From the NCBI GenBank assembly GCA_023411225.1, contig JAEYPA010000010.1, forward strand, positions 8,070 through 72,069: DNA of 64,000 nucleotides. The letters are read 5' to 3'. Position numbers and translations under genes: made by a program. The first letter of the stretch is position 1. Every line of letters starts with the position of its first letter. The stretch is from Bacillota bacterium. Lineage in GTDB: Bacteria; Bacillota; Clostridia; Lachnospirales; Lachnospiraceae. This document shows, one piece after another, positions 49,046 to 58,588 of this stretch. A model generated the notes under the pieces. The model saw only the letters and a list, made by a program, of their open reading frames with translations. It searched no databases and was not told the DNA's origin.

Positions 49046-51441
49046 AAATAATGAAGCTTTATGATAAGCATGCTTACCAGATTCTCCTAACCATACTTCC
49101 AACCTTAGCAGGATTGTTCATTCTGAATACTGTATGGAATCTCCGCCTAAGTGAATTCTTGCTGAGTACCGTCGTTTTAATTTGGATTATATTGATGCGA
49201 ACTCTGGATTGTAACAAATCACTTATTGTGGTTCGAGTTGTTATCGTGAGTTTGTTAGTATTATTAGTATTGCTAGTAGTTTATAAAATCGGTCCATTGA
49301 TAGAACTTAAGGATAAACTTCATTTGGTCGCATCAGGAAAACTTCCTAGAAGTGAATTAAGTGTGTTTGAGTTACTTGTGATTAACTTTATTCAGATTCT
49401 TATATTTTCGTTACCTTTATATATAATTCAGAAGTATAAAATATCCAGATTGATATTTGCTTGTTTACTGCTGGTGTTACTGATTGTCATAGCGACCCAA
49501 GGAGGAATGTATCACCTTTATGCTATATCGTTAGCGCTGATCTATATATTCTTGGTACTGGCTGAGGTTTTAATAGCTAAATATGTTTCTCACAGAAAAA
49601 TTAACAGTAGCAGAATTATGGTTTATCTTGCCCCCCTGGTGCTTGTTTATATACTTATGGTTACCTACATGCCAGTTTCGAATAAACCGGTAACTATACA
49701 TGAAACTATAGCAACTGGAGTTAAAGATACCGTGACAAAATGGTATAAACAAATACGATACATATTTTCTTCCGATAAAGGGGAATACGGATTAGGCATG
49801 ATGGGCTATAGCGAGGATGCAGACTTTGGTGGAATTAACGAAGGGGAAGAAAAAGTTTGTTTAAACGTATTTAGTACGAGCCCTTTAGGACAGCCAGTCT
49901 ATCTTAGAGGTAACTGGAAGAATATATACTCAGGAACAGGCTGGAGTGAAGACGTAAAGAGGACAGATACTTACTATCGCTTTGGAGAAGACATGCTTGA
50001 TTGGAATGAACTATTGTATGCAATGTATCGATATGATGGCCTTAAGAGCATGGAAGACCTTGTGCGTATTGATAATATTGATATAACCTATAAAGATATA
50101 GAAACCAGCTCCATTTTTCTTCCAGCAAGAAGCATCAACATAAAATCTGAAAGAGAATTAGATTTTAAAACTCCAGAGAATGTTAATTATGGAGGACTAG
50201 TAGGTGAAGGATTTAGTTATAATTTTTCTTTATTAAAACTTAACTACAATTCCCCAAAATGGGAAGAGTTCATTAACAAAGAACAAAACTATACCTATAG
50301 CAGTGACGGTTCATCAGATTTGGGACCATATCGGAGTGCTGTACGAGAGCATATGATATCAATTGGACTACATGGTGATTTTACAACTGAGGATACCTTG
50401 GCTAAGCGCGCGGCTTATATAAAAGAAGAATATACACAGTTACCAGAAGAATTACCGGAACGAGTTTATAATCTTACCAAGAAAATTACTCAGGGATGCG
50501 ACACACCATTAGAGCAGTGTAAGGCAATTGAAAAATATCTTAGAACCTATAGATATACCTTGCAACCAAAGAAGATGCCAGAGGGTAATGATTTGGTGGA
50601 TTGGTTTCTATTTGAATCCAAAGAAGGATATTGTACGAATTTCGCTACTGCTATGGCCGTTATGGTAAGGACACTAGGATTACCTAGTAGATATGACCAA
50701 GGATTTGTAGTAAAAACTGGTTTCAGACCAAATAGCTCCAGTGAGGGTAAATCCACAGATGCACATGCATGGGTTGAGGTTTATATTGAAGGTCTTGGAT
50801 GGATGAACTATGATCCTACTCCTGCCTCAGGAACAGGATTAAATGTAGCATATCGATGGGACAGTAAAGTGGTGATGCAGAGGCCGAGTAATACTGGCGA
50901 CGGAAAGTCTGATCAGTTAATAGATATGTCTGATGTTTATAATTATCATGAACTTATGGCGAAAGAAAATGCAATAGCATTAGAGGAAGAAGCTCAAAAC
51001 AAAAAATTATTAGGTATTATAATGTATCTTATGGTGACTTTAGTTATACTCGGTATTCTACTTATTTCAGGGTATATCATTATTAAAATCATGCGTAACA
51101 CAGCAGCATGGAAAAAACTAAGCACGAACAACAAACTTCATGCTGCAATGATACAGATATTCTTCTTAATGGATGCATTTAATCTTCCTATTGAGGATAA
51201 TGAAACTCTACATCAGTATTGTAATAGAGTGAAGAGAGCCTTAGAGGATGAAGAACTTTCCATTACAGAAATTGAATCAATTTATACTTCTGTCCGTTAT
51301 TCGAATAAGGAAGTATCAACAAAAGAGCTAGATAAAGTGATACAGTTTAGAGATAAACAATTAAAAGTTCTGAGAAAGAACCGAAACCTGTACAGTTATT
51401 ACAGAATATGGTTAGAATACTCCATGATGACAATTAAATAA
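49042..51441 (+). CDS. Transglutaminase-like membrane protein (TgpA type)
   Basis: A 799-residue protein. About eight N-terminal helices (15-230) are followed by an extracytoplasmic region with a transglutaminase core near residues 530-590: Cys in SKEGYCTNFATAMAVMVRTLG, His in TDAHAWVEVYI and Asp in MNYDPTPA. One more helix lies near 655-680 and the C-terminal tail is cytosolic. Domain order is that of TgpA/DUF3488 proteins. ATG overlap (ATGA) with DUF58. The role is probably peptide or cell-surface modification; substrate unknown. Confidence 0.92.
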   Translation: MKIMKLYDKHAYQILLTILPTLAGLFILNTVWNLRLSEFLLSTVVLIWIILMRTLDCNKSLIVVRVVIVSLLVLLVLLVVYKIGPLIELKDKLHLVASGKLPRSELSVFELLVINFIQILIFSLPLYIIQKYKISRLIFACLLLVLLIVIATQGGMYHLYAISLALIYIFLVLAEVLIAKYVSHRKINSSRIMVYLAPLVLVYILMVTYMPVSNKPVTIHETIATGVKDTVTKWYKQIRYIFSSDKGEYGLGMMGYSEDADFGGINEGEEKVCLNVFSTSPLGQPVYLRGNWKNIYSGTGWSEDVKRTDTYYRFGEDMLDWNELLYAMYRYDGLKSMEDLVRIDNIDITYKDIETSSIFLPARSINIKSERELDFKTPENVNYGGLVGEGFSYNFSLLKLNYNSPKWEEFINKEQNYTYSSDGSSDLGPYRSAVREHMISIGLHGDFTTEDTLAKRAAYIKEEYTQLPEELPERVYNLTKKITQGCDTPLEQCKAIEKYLRTYRYTLQPKKMPEGNDLVDWFLFESKEGYCTNFATAMAVMVRTLGLPSRYDQGFVVKTGFRPNSSSEGKSTDAHAWVEVYIEGLGWMNYDPTPASGTGLNVAYRWDSKVVMQRPSNTGDGKSDQLIDMSDVYNYHELMAKENAIALEEEAQNKKLLGIIMYLMVTLVILGILLISGYIIIKIMRNTAAWKKLSTNNKLHAAMIQIFFLMDAFNLPIEDNETLHQYCNRVKRALEDEELSITEIESIYTSVRYSNKEVSTKELDKVIQFRDKQLKVLRKNRNLYSYYRIWLEYSMMTIK

Positions 51442-51444
51442 AGA

Positions 51445-51490
51445 AAAAGAGAATGTTGGTACCTAGTTTTGTACCAACATTCTCTTTTTT
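51445..51490. terminator. Bidirectional terminator after the transglutaminase gene
   Basis: Near 18-bp perfect stem, left arm starting AAAAAGAGAATGTTGG and right arm CCAACATTCTCTTTTT, 8-nt loop. It serves both the plus-strand operon and the convergent minus-strand gene ending at 51529. Confidence 0.93.
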
Positions 51491-51528
51491 GACTGGTTGT
51501 TTTCTTTTCGCGAATTCGTCCATCCTAT

Positions 51529-52068
51529 CTATCGTACGGAAGCATAGTCCGCTTCAATGAAACGATGGTAATATGCTCCCATCTCACCAATATTAAAACA
51601 GTAAGTGAATTCGTCAATGCTCTTATCCTTATAGTAAATAACATAATCAAATTCTGCATCCTGTGTCTTCTGGCAAATAACATCAGGAGACTGCTTTCTA
51701 AATACAGAAAGAATACTATCAATTGTACATGCTTTATCTTGCAAAACTGCAATAAGCTCTTTTAGGAAGGTGTTTTCTCCATAAGTATCAAAGACGTATT
51801 GTGTCCCTTTCTCAGGTATCTTAAAACAATAGCGTTCTTCTTCTCTGGTTATCTGTACAGGGCCAAGAGAGCTTTCAATCTGCTCTTGAAAGACTTTCAT
51901 TAGTACATCCATTTCCCTTACTGATGGTACAAATACCCCAAGAAGTGCCTCTAAGGAAGGAAAGTTATAATAAATCTGAATACTGGATTTTTCATATCCT
52001 ATCTTAACTTGCCCTTCATGAATAGTATCCATGATATTTTTCTTTAGGTGCTTCCAGTTTGGTGTCAA
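51529..52068 (-). CDS. DUF3877-like hypothetical protein
   Basis: A 179-residue soluble protein. It begins TPNWKHLKKNIMDTIHEGQ, then KIGYEKSSIQIYYNFPSLEALLG (key IQIYYNFPSLE), and ends in an alpha/beta part. The wording resembles DUF3877, a clostridial family without known function; this label is from memory. The start is TTG 52068 with GAGGATG upstream; an upstream TTG at 52086 is also in frame. It stands alone between a terminator and the flavoprotein gene. Confidence 0.72.
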   Translation of the reverse strand: MTPNWKHLKKNIMDTIHEGQVKIGYEKSSIQIYYNFPSLEALLGVFVPSVREMDVLMKVFQEQIESSLGPVQITREEERYCFKIPEKGTQYVFDTYGENTFLKELIAVLQDKACTIDSILSVFRKQSPDVICQKTQDAEFDYVIYYKDKSIDEFTYCFNIGEMGAYYHRFIEADYASVR

Positions 52069-52150
52069 GCTTTCACATCCTCTCAATTAAACCATTTGTA
52101 GATATCACTATACACTCTTTGCCTACCATAAGTCAAATAGAATAATTCGA

Positions 52151-53020
52151 TTATTTATTACTTAGGTATGAAACCGCAGACAAAGCAGCAATATTGCCTT
52201 CACCAGCAGCTTTTATATACTGATAAGGAGTTCCTACAATGTCACCAGCAGCAAAGCAGCCAGAAAAATTGGTAGTCATGGCTCTATCCACTTTAATATG
52301 GTTTCCGTCCATTTCAAGCCCCACAAGCAGTTGCCCAGGTGGCGTACTATCTCTTAATAGGAAGATTCCATCTGTTTTAAAACTCTGGTTTTTTAACTCT
52401 AATACCTCTACAAACTCATTTCCCTTGATAGCAACAGGAGTATCCTTTATAATCGTAATGTTATCAGGTACCTGTACCTCATCTTTATACATAGGAACAT
52501 AATAGACTTTTTCTGCCAGAGAAGCCACATATTCCGCTTCTTCCTCATCTTTTTTACTATAAGCCACAATAGCCACTGTTTTTCCTTTGTATAATGGTGC
52601 ATCGCATGTAGCACAGTAGCCGACACCTTTGCCAAGATAAGTGTCTTCACCTGGAAGCGGTTTTCCAAAATTTACACCCATAGCTAGAATAATTGATGAG
52701 GCCTCATACATTTTGTCCTCTGTTCCTGCTTTGGAAAGGATGGAGAAATAATCTCCCATAGGGACAATAGTGGTAACCTTCTCTTCTTGTATGGTAATGT
52801 CCATATCGGATAGATGCTGTTCAAAGTGATTCTTTAATTCTATACCACTTATATTGGAAAAACCCAAATAGTTATTAATCTTACTTGCTTTTACAAGTTT
52901 GTTGCTCAAGTCTTTATTACCGAATATAATAAGATTTTTATTGCGTATACGGGCATTTATGGCAGCAGATACTCCTGCAACACCAGAACCAATAATAGCA
53001 ATGTCATAACGTTCATTCAT
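52151..53020 (-). CDS. Thioredoxin reductase-like flavoprotein lacking the NADPH motif
   Basis: A 289-residue FAD enzyme. The FAD site IIGSGVAGVSAAI (9-21) and the C-terminal AAGDIVGTPYQYIKAAGEG are normal, and the redox centre CATC (about 133-136, GYCATCDAP) is intact. The second dinucleotide site, normally GGGxSA plus HRR, reads AIVAYSKKDEEEAEYVASLA and has neither glycine pattern nor basic NADPH residues. Clostridial ferredoxin-dependent flavin thioredoxin reductases show this. AAAGGAC precedes ATG 53020; the extension to 53071 is rejected. No thioredoxin gene is adjacent. Confidence 0.88.
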   Translation of the reverse strand: MNERYDIAIIGSGVAGVSAAINARIRNKNLIIFGNKDLSNKLVKASKINNYLGFSNISGIELKNHFEQHLSDMDITIQEEKVTTIVPMGDYFSILSKAGTEDKMYEASSIILAMGVNFGKPLPGEDTYLGKGVGYCATCDAPLYKGKTVAIVAYSKKDEEEAEYVASLAEKVYYVPMYKDEVQVPDNITIIKDTPVAIKGNEFVEVLELKNQSFKTDGIFLLRDSTPPGQLLVGLEMDGNHIKVDRAMTTNFSGCFAAGDIVGTPYQYIKAAGEGNIAALSAVSYLSNK

Positions 53021-53122
53021 GTTATTACGTCCTTTCTGTACAAAAATGCAATAAATAGTTATTGTATTCAATTATGCCCAGATTTATATAGGAATATTTT
53101 ATTGTATACATAATAACATTGA

Positions 53123-53164
53123 AAAAGCACCATTACAGATTGTAATCTGCAATGGTGCTTTTAT
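53123..53164 (-). terminator. Terminator of the FMN_bind-like lipoprotein gene
   Basis: Long stem of about 17 bp (AAAAGCACCATT... arm) with one mismatch, around 53124-53141 and 53144-53162, T-rich on the minus strand side. Confidence 0.85.
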
Positions 53165-53172
53165 GATTTAAT

Positions 53173-54075
53173 TTATTGAGCAGCTTCCTTAAGAAGAGCA
53201 TTTGCAAAATCGACAAAACCGTTAACGGAGATACTAACGCCGGAAACAGCATCAGTTTTGCCATCAGCATCCATTTTGATTCCGTCAGTAGACTGATGTT
53301 CTACAACGTAAGCAGCTAATGCCTGAGCTTGCTCAGCCCAAGTAGGACCATTTTCTGTCATTACATATTTACCATCTAAGGATAACTGAGTTTTGGAATT
53401 ACCATCTTTATCATATCCTTCATAAGTAAGGGCAGTAATTTTACCGCCTTCAACAGTCATTTTCATTTCATAAGTATAGTCATTCTCAGGAGCTTCGGAT
53501 TTTTTGGTATAAGATCCATCTTTTAAAGAAGAGGTAGTAGCTGGAGCTGCAGCTTCTTTAAGGAGAGCATTTGCAAAATCAACAAAACCATTAACGGAGA
53601 TACTAACGCCGGAAACAGCATCAGTTTTGCCATCAGCATCCATTTTGATTCCTTCAGTAGACTGATGTTCTACAACGTAAGCGGCTAAAGCTTGAGCTTG
53701 CTCAGCCCAAGTAGGACCATCTTCTGTCATTACATATTTACCATCTAAGGATAACTGAGTTTTGGAATTGCCGTCTTTGTCATATCCTTCATAAGTAAGG
53801 GCTGTGATTTTACCGCCTTCAACAGTCATTTTCATTTCGTAAGTATAGTCATTCTCAGGTGCTTCGGATTTCTTAGTATATGTTCCATCCTTTAAAGTTA
53901 CAGTAGTTGTGTCTTGAGATGGAGCAACAGTTGGCTCAGCTGTAGGTTGTACAGTAGCTGTTTGGGATGGGGTTGGAGTTGATGCAGTGTCTTCATTTTT
54001 ACTGGAACATCCAGTTAAAACTGCTAAACAAAGAGCAGTAACAACAGTTGCATGAACTAGTTTCTTATTTCTCAT
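53173..54075 (-). CDS. Lipoprotein with two near-identical FMN_bind-like domains (PplA-like)
   Basis: A 300-residue lipoprotein. Lipobox LTGC (Cys about 22) is followed by a Thr/Pro linker (28-60), then two 115-residue domains that differ at only about four positions. Each has DGxYTKKSEAPENDYTYEM, MTVEGGKITALTYEGYD and the motif DAVSGVSIS, which matches the site where FMN_bind proteins (RnfG, NqrC, PplA) carry FMN (SGATxT). Here V-S-I-S replaces A-T-x-T. ATG 54075 follows GGAGGAA. It may carry electrons or flavin outside the membrane; no flavin transferase is near. Confidence 0.88.
   Translation of the reverse strand: MRNKKLVHATVVTALCLAVLTGCSSKNEDTASTPTPSQTATVQPTAEPTVAPSQDTTTVTLKDGTYTKKSEAPENDYTYEMKMTVEGGKITALTYEGYDKDGNSKTQLSLDGKYVMTEDGPTWAEQAQALAAYVVEHQSTEGIKMDADGKTDAVSGVSISVNGFVDFANALLKEAAAPATTSSLKDGSYTKKSEAPENDYTYEMKMTVEGGKITALTYEGYDKDGNSKTQLSLDGKYVMTENGPTWAEQAQALAAYVVEHQSTDGIKMDADGKTDAVSGVSISVNGFVDFANALLKEAAQ
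53185..53895 (-). repeat. Two tandem direct repeats within the lipoprotein gene, period 369 bp
   Basis: Copies at about 53185-53526 and 53554-53895 line up with a 369-bp (123-codon) period. The two DNA copies differ by scattered, mostly silent, changes, so the duplication is recent or kept uniform by gene conversion. Confidence 0.9.
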
Positions 54076-54302
54076 TATAATTTCCTCCAAATGTAAATTG
54101 ATATATATCATTGCTTATTATATCAAGCGACATAATGTATGTCAATTCATTAACAAAGGTTTAATTATAACAAAATATAATTAATAACGACATTATTAGA
54201 GTAATTAATTATAAGATGAAGAAAGAAATAATTTTTATTTTACTAAGACTTCCAACCATAGTAAAATGAATAATATGACAATAACAAGGAGAGGAGATAA
54301 TC

Positions 54303-55436
54303 ATGAAATTTTTACATCTATCGGATTTGCATATTGGAAAAAGAGTAAATGAGTTTTCCATGATTGAAGATCAGAATCATATACTACAGCAGATCATAGA
54401 TATTGTGGAGAAAGAAAAACCACAGGCAGTAGTAATTGCCGGAGATGTTTACGATAAAAGTATACCAAGCGTAGAGGCTGTTACATTATTTGATAAATTT
54501 TTAACAAGGCTGAGCGCATTAAAGATTGCTATATTGATAGTCAGTGGAAATCATGACTCGGCAGATCGTCTGGATTATGGAGGTAGGATTATGGAGCATA
54601 ATAATATCCATATTGCAGGTGTATTTGGGGGAGAAGTGAAGCATATTGAACTACAAGATGAATATGGGGCTATTGATTTCTATCTCCTACCATTTATCAA
54701 GCCAGCCATAGTAACTCCTTATTTTCCAGAGGTGGACAGTTATCAAGATGCCTTAGAAGCAGTCATAGAGGCTACGCCTATAGATGTGTTGAAGCGTAAT
54801 GTATTAGTGGCTCATCAGTTTATCATTTCCGGAGGGGAGAGGCCTGAAAGAAGTGAGTCCGAACTGGAGTCCTTAGGGGGGATGGACCAGATCGATGCAA
54901 GTGTATTTAAGGATTTTGACTATGTAGCCCTAGGACATCTTCACGGTCCGCAAAGAATCGGCCGGGATACCATCCGCTATGCGGGATCTCCTCTCAAATA
55001 CAGTTTCAGTGAAGTTAAGCAGCGTAAGTCAGTTACTATGGTTACTCTATCGGAAAAGGGAAAGGTGAGCTATGAACTACTGCCGTTACATCCTATTCGT
55101 GACATGAGAGAGGTTGAGGGAGAAATTAACCAGTTGGTAGATTTAAAAAATTACACCACAGATTACATCCATGTCACCTTAACTGATGAAGAAAACCTTG
55201 TAGATCCTATGGGAAGACTAAGAGTGGTATATCCTAATATCATGAAATTGGACTTTAGAAATAGCAGAACAGCGGTGAAGGAGCATTCCAAGATGGCTGC
55301 TAAGGATGTGAAATCTAAGACGCCGCTACAGTTATTTAATGAATTCTATGAGATGCAGAATAATCAGCCAATGAATGATCAGGAACTAAGTATCATGACA
55401 AAGCTTTTAGAGGGATTGGCAGGTGATAAAGTATGA
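54303..55436 (+). CDS. sbcD: DNA repair exonuclease SbcD
   Basis: A 377-residue Mre11-type nuclease. Metallophosphatase motifs are complete: HLSDLHIGKRV (5-15), AGDVYDK near 46, SGNHDSADRL near 80, HQF near 165 and GHLHGPQ near 205. AGGAGAGGAG precedes ATG 54303. It overlaps sbcC as ATGA, and together they cut hairpins and process broken ends. Confidence 0.97.
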   Translation: MKFLHLSDLHIGKRVNEFSMIEDQNHILQQIIDIVEKEKPQAVVIAGDVYDKSIPSVEAVTLFDKFLTRLSALKIAILIVSGNHDSADRLDYGGRIMEHNNIHIAGVFGGEVKHIELQDEYGAIDFYLLPFIKPAIVTPYFPEVDSYQDALEAVIEATPIDVLKRNVLVAHQFIISGGERPERSESELESLGGMDQIDASVFKDFDYVALGHLHGPQRIGRDTIRYAGSPLKYSFSEVKQRKSVTMVTLSEKGKVSYELLPLHPIRDMREVEGEINQLVDLKNYTTDYIHVTLTDEENLVDPMGRLRVVYPNIMKLDFRNSRTAVKEHSKMAAKDVKSKTPLQLFNEFYEMQNNQPMNDQELSIMTKLLEGLAGDKV

Positions 55437-58400
55437 AACCAACAAAATTGGTGATTAGTGCATTTGGACCTTTTAAAAATGAGGTTACAATAGATTTTGA
55501 AAAGCTGGGAGGACAAGGTTTATTTCTTGTTAGTGGGGACACTGGCTCAGGAAAGACGACTATTTTCGATGCCATCAGCTTTGCTCTCTTTGGTTCTCCT
55601 TCTGGAGAAAGAAGAAATGAAGAGAATAACATGGCTCTCAGAAGTCAGTATGCGGAAAAGGGGATTAAGACCTTTGTGGAACTAACATTTGTTCATAAAG
55701 GGAAGGAGTATTTTATCCGAAGAAACCCTCAGTATAAGAGACCAAGTTTAAGAGGCAATGGGGAAACCATGGAAAGTCAAGGCGCAGAGTTAACCTACCC
55801 TGATGGAAGGAAGGTGGTTGATTTTCGTAAGGTTACCAATGCTGTGGAAGAACTCTTAGGTATCAACTGGGCCCAATACAAGCAGATTGCTATGATTGCA
55901 CAAGGAGAGTTCTTGGAACTTTTGGTGGCAGACAGTGATAAGAGGTCAGCAATACTTCGTAAAATATTTGGTACTGATATATATGTTAATATTCAAGAAC
56001 GCCTCGGTGTATATACAAACCGTCTACGGGGAGAATGTGAGGAGATTACCAACCGCATATTCCAGTATTTTCATGATGTGCAATGCCCAAAAGAGAACCG
56101 GTTCTACGAAACCATACATCAGCTTATACAGAATAAAAGCATTCATGATACAGAACAGCTTATTTCTCTAATCTCTGAAATGGTAAGGGAGAACAAGGAA
56201 CAGCATACTGCCCTAACTGCTCAGTATAAGGAGTTGGAAGGAAAGCTTACGGAGTGTAGAAAACGGATAGCACAGTTAGAACAGGTAAATGGAATGTTTG
56301 CCACCTTAGAGCAGGCGAAGGAAGAAGAGCAGAAATTAATTAATCAAGTCTCTGTAATGGATGAAAAGGCGAAGACTTTACAACAGGGAACGGTTGCCTT
56401 ACAATATGTCAAACCACTTGAGGAGATATATAGGAATCTGGTAATTGAGGAAGAGAGTTTAGAGAGAAAGATTGCTGAGCTTAGGCAGGAGGAAGGAAGA
56501 TTGACAGCCTTATTGGCTGTTCTTTTGATAGAGAAGGAGAATCGGGAGAAAAATCAGCCTAGAATCCAGGAACTAGCAGATCTCCTGGTAAAACGTAGGG
56601 AGGAGATTGTTAGGTACGATCAAATTACGAATCTTGAAAAGGAGAGAGGCAGAATTCAAGAAGCTATATTGTCCCTACAGCAGGAATTAGATAGGGATAG
56701 AAAGCAAAAGATAAACATGGAGCAAGACCGAAACTCAGGCAAAGAAAAACTGGAGGAGTTAAAGGATGTTGAGGTGAGAAAGGCTACAATAGAGGCAACT
56801 TTAGATCAATTGGGTCTTAAAAAGCAAACTGCAGACAATCTAAGCCAACAGTTTATCCAAATTATAAAAGAACAGCAGGAGTTAAACCAAGCAAAGGAAG
56901 TTCTCCTAAAGAAAATTAACTTTTATAATGAGGAAAATACTACCTATAATGAAGCAGAGCAGCTCTATATGAAGGAACAGGCAGGTATTATGGCAGCAGA
57001 TCTTAAGGAGAATATGCCATGTCCAGTATGTGGTTCCACTCATCATCCAGCAAAGGCTCCGCTTACTAGTGGCGCGTTGACCAAGGAAGAGTTAAAAGAT
57101 TTAAAGACAAGACTTACGAAAGCTCATGAAGCCATGCAAAAGGAAAGTGAGAATTGTAGCAGTAAAACCAATACATTAGAGTATAAGAAGGAATTATTTG
57201 TAAAGGCTGCAACGGAGTTTATTGAGTTTGGGGAGATAATTTTTGAACAGTCATACCAGGATCTTTTAGATAAGGTAAAGAACCAGATTGAAAAAGAACT
57301 TGTGACCTTACAGAAGAATTATACGGAAGCCACTGAGGGTATTAAAAGAAAGGCTCAATTAGAAGGACAGCAGCTAGAATTAGAAGAAAAGATAGCTACT
57401 TTACAGGTTAAACTGGATGCCAAAGAAAAACAGAATAGTAGTTTACAACAGCAATTAAGTGGCATAAAGGCAAGTCTTGATCTTATAAAAAAAGAGGTTA
57501 GCTTTAGTAGTCTGGAGGAATTGCAGTTTACAATAGCAAAGGAACAAAAGGAATATGCGGATCTTAAGGAAGGACTGGAAGAGGCTATCAGAAAGTTTCA
57601 GGAAGTAAGTGAAAAGGCACAACGAACAGAGGCAGTTCTTCATGATAATTTAGAGCGACAAAAAATTTTGGAGCAAAAGAGAAAGACAGCACGACAGGCC
57701 TATGAGAGAGTCTTACAGGAGAGAGGCTTTGAATCAGAAGAGACTTACAAAGCAGCCCTCTTATCTGAAAAAGCTATTCAACTTATGCAAGAGGAAATTA
57801 CGGCTTACCGGGATAGTATGACTAAAGTAAAGCAGTCCATTACTGAACTATCAAAGGCTTTAGAGGGTAAGGAACAAAGGAACATAACTCTTGATAAAGA
57901 GGAAGAGGATAGGATATCTAAGGAAAAGGATAGTCTGGCTGAACGTATGGAATCCCTTCGTTTTACTACCAATCAGAATGTGGAAATATTAAAAAAGGTG
58001 GCTTTTTCTTATTCTCAACATAAGGATAAAACAGATGAGTTTGCTGTATATGAACGACTAAGTAAGACAGCCAATGGGAACTTATCTGGAAAGGCTAAGA
58101 TTGCCTTTGAACAATATGTACAGGCTTTCTATTTTGACCAGATTCTTGCAGCAGCCAACGACAGGCTGAGACGAATGACAGATGGACAGTATGAACTACA
58201 ACGAAAGGACGAAGCCACCAACTTGAGAAAGAATACAGGTCTAGATATTGAAGTGATGGACCATTATTCAGGTAAGCCTCGTTCAGTCAAAACCTTATCT
58301 GGTGGGGAGTCCTTTAAAGCAGCCCTATCTCTTGCTTTAGGTTTAAGCGATATCATTCAAAGTTTCGCGGGTGGAATTGAAGTAGATGCTATGTTTGTTG

Positions 58401-58588
58401 ATGAGGGCTTTGGCTCTTTAGACTCCAATTCCTTAGAACAGGCACTATCTGCATTAAATGCTTTAACAATAGGAAATCGGCTGGTAGGTATTATCTCCCA
58501 TGTCAATGAGTTAAAAGAACGTATTGACAAGAAAATCCTTTTGGAGAAGAAGCGAGATGGCAGCGTCTTAAAGTTGGATATTTCCTAG
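55433..58588 (+). CDS. sbcC: DNA repair exonuclease SbcC (Rad50-like)
   Basis: A 1051-residue SMC-like ATPase. The N-terminal Walker A is VSGDTGSGKTTIFDAISFALFG in fragments (DTGSGKTT, about 34-41). Two long coiled coils flank the zinc hook CPVCGSTHHP (about 526). The C-terminal half has LSGGESFKAALSLALGLSDI and Walker B VDAMFVDEGFGSLD. ATGA overlap with sbcD. The stop overlaps the convergent AEC gene by 4 bp, leaving no room for an intrinsic terminator between them. Confidence 0.97.
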   Translation: MKPTKLVISAFGPFKNEVTIDFEKLGGQGLFLVSGDTGSGKTTIFDAISFALFGSPSGERRNEENNMALRSQYAEKGIKTFVELTFVHKGKEYFIRRNPQYKRPSLRGNGETMESQGAELTYPDGRKVVDFRKVTNAVEELLGINWAQYKQIAMIAQGEFLELLVADSDKRSAILRKIFGTDIYVNIQERLGVYTNRLRGECEEITNRIFQYFHDVQCPKENRFYETIHQLIQNKSIHDTEQLISLISEMVRENKEQHTALTAQYKELEGKLTECRKRIAQLEQVNGMFATLEQAKEEEQKLINQVSVMDEKAKTLQQGTVALQYVKPLEEIYRNLVIEEESLERKIAELRQEEGRLTALLAVLLIEKENREKNQPRIQELADLLVKRREEIVRYDQITNLEKERGRIQEAILSLQQELDRDRKQKINMEQDRNSGKEKLEELKDVEVRKATIEATLDQLGLKKQTADNLSQQFIQIIKEQQELNQAKEVLLKKINFYNEENTTYNEAEQLYMKEQAGIMAADLKENMPCPVCGSTHHPAKAPLTSGALTKEELKDLKTRLTKAHEAMQKESENCSSKTNTLEYKKELFVKAATEFIEFGEIIFEQSYQDLLDKVKNQIEKELVTLQKNYTEATEGIKRKAQLEGQQLELEEKIATLQVKLDAKEKQNSSLQQQLSGIKASLDLIKKEVSFSSLEELQFTIAKEQKEYADLKEGLEEAIRKFQEVSEKAQRTEAVLHDNLERQKILEQKRKTARQAYERVLQERGFESEETYKAALLSEKAIQLMQEEITAYRDSMTKVKQSITELSKALEGKEQRNITLDKEEEDRISKEKDSLAERMESLRFTTNQNVEILKKVAFSYSQHKDKTDEFAVYERLSKTANGNLSGKAKIAFEQYVQAFYFDQILAAANDRLRRMTDGQYELQRKDEATNLRKNTGLDIEVMDHYSGKPRSVKTLSGGESFKAALSLALGLSDIIQSFAGGIEVDAMFVDEGFGSLDSNSLEQALSALNALTIGNRLVGIISHVNELKERIDKKILLEKKRDGSVLKLDIS

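Noticed and set aside
53185..53895. Repeat pair read as a mobile element or CRISPR
   Set aside because: The repeats are in-frame protein domains with a codon-multiple period, so they are a gene-internal duplication.
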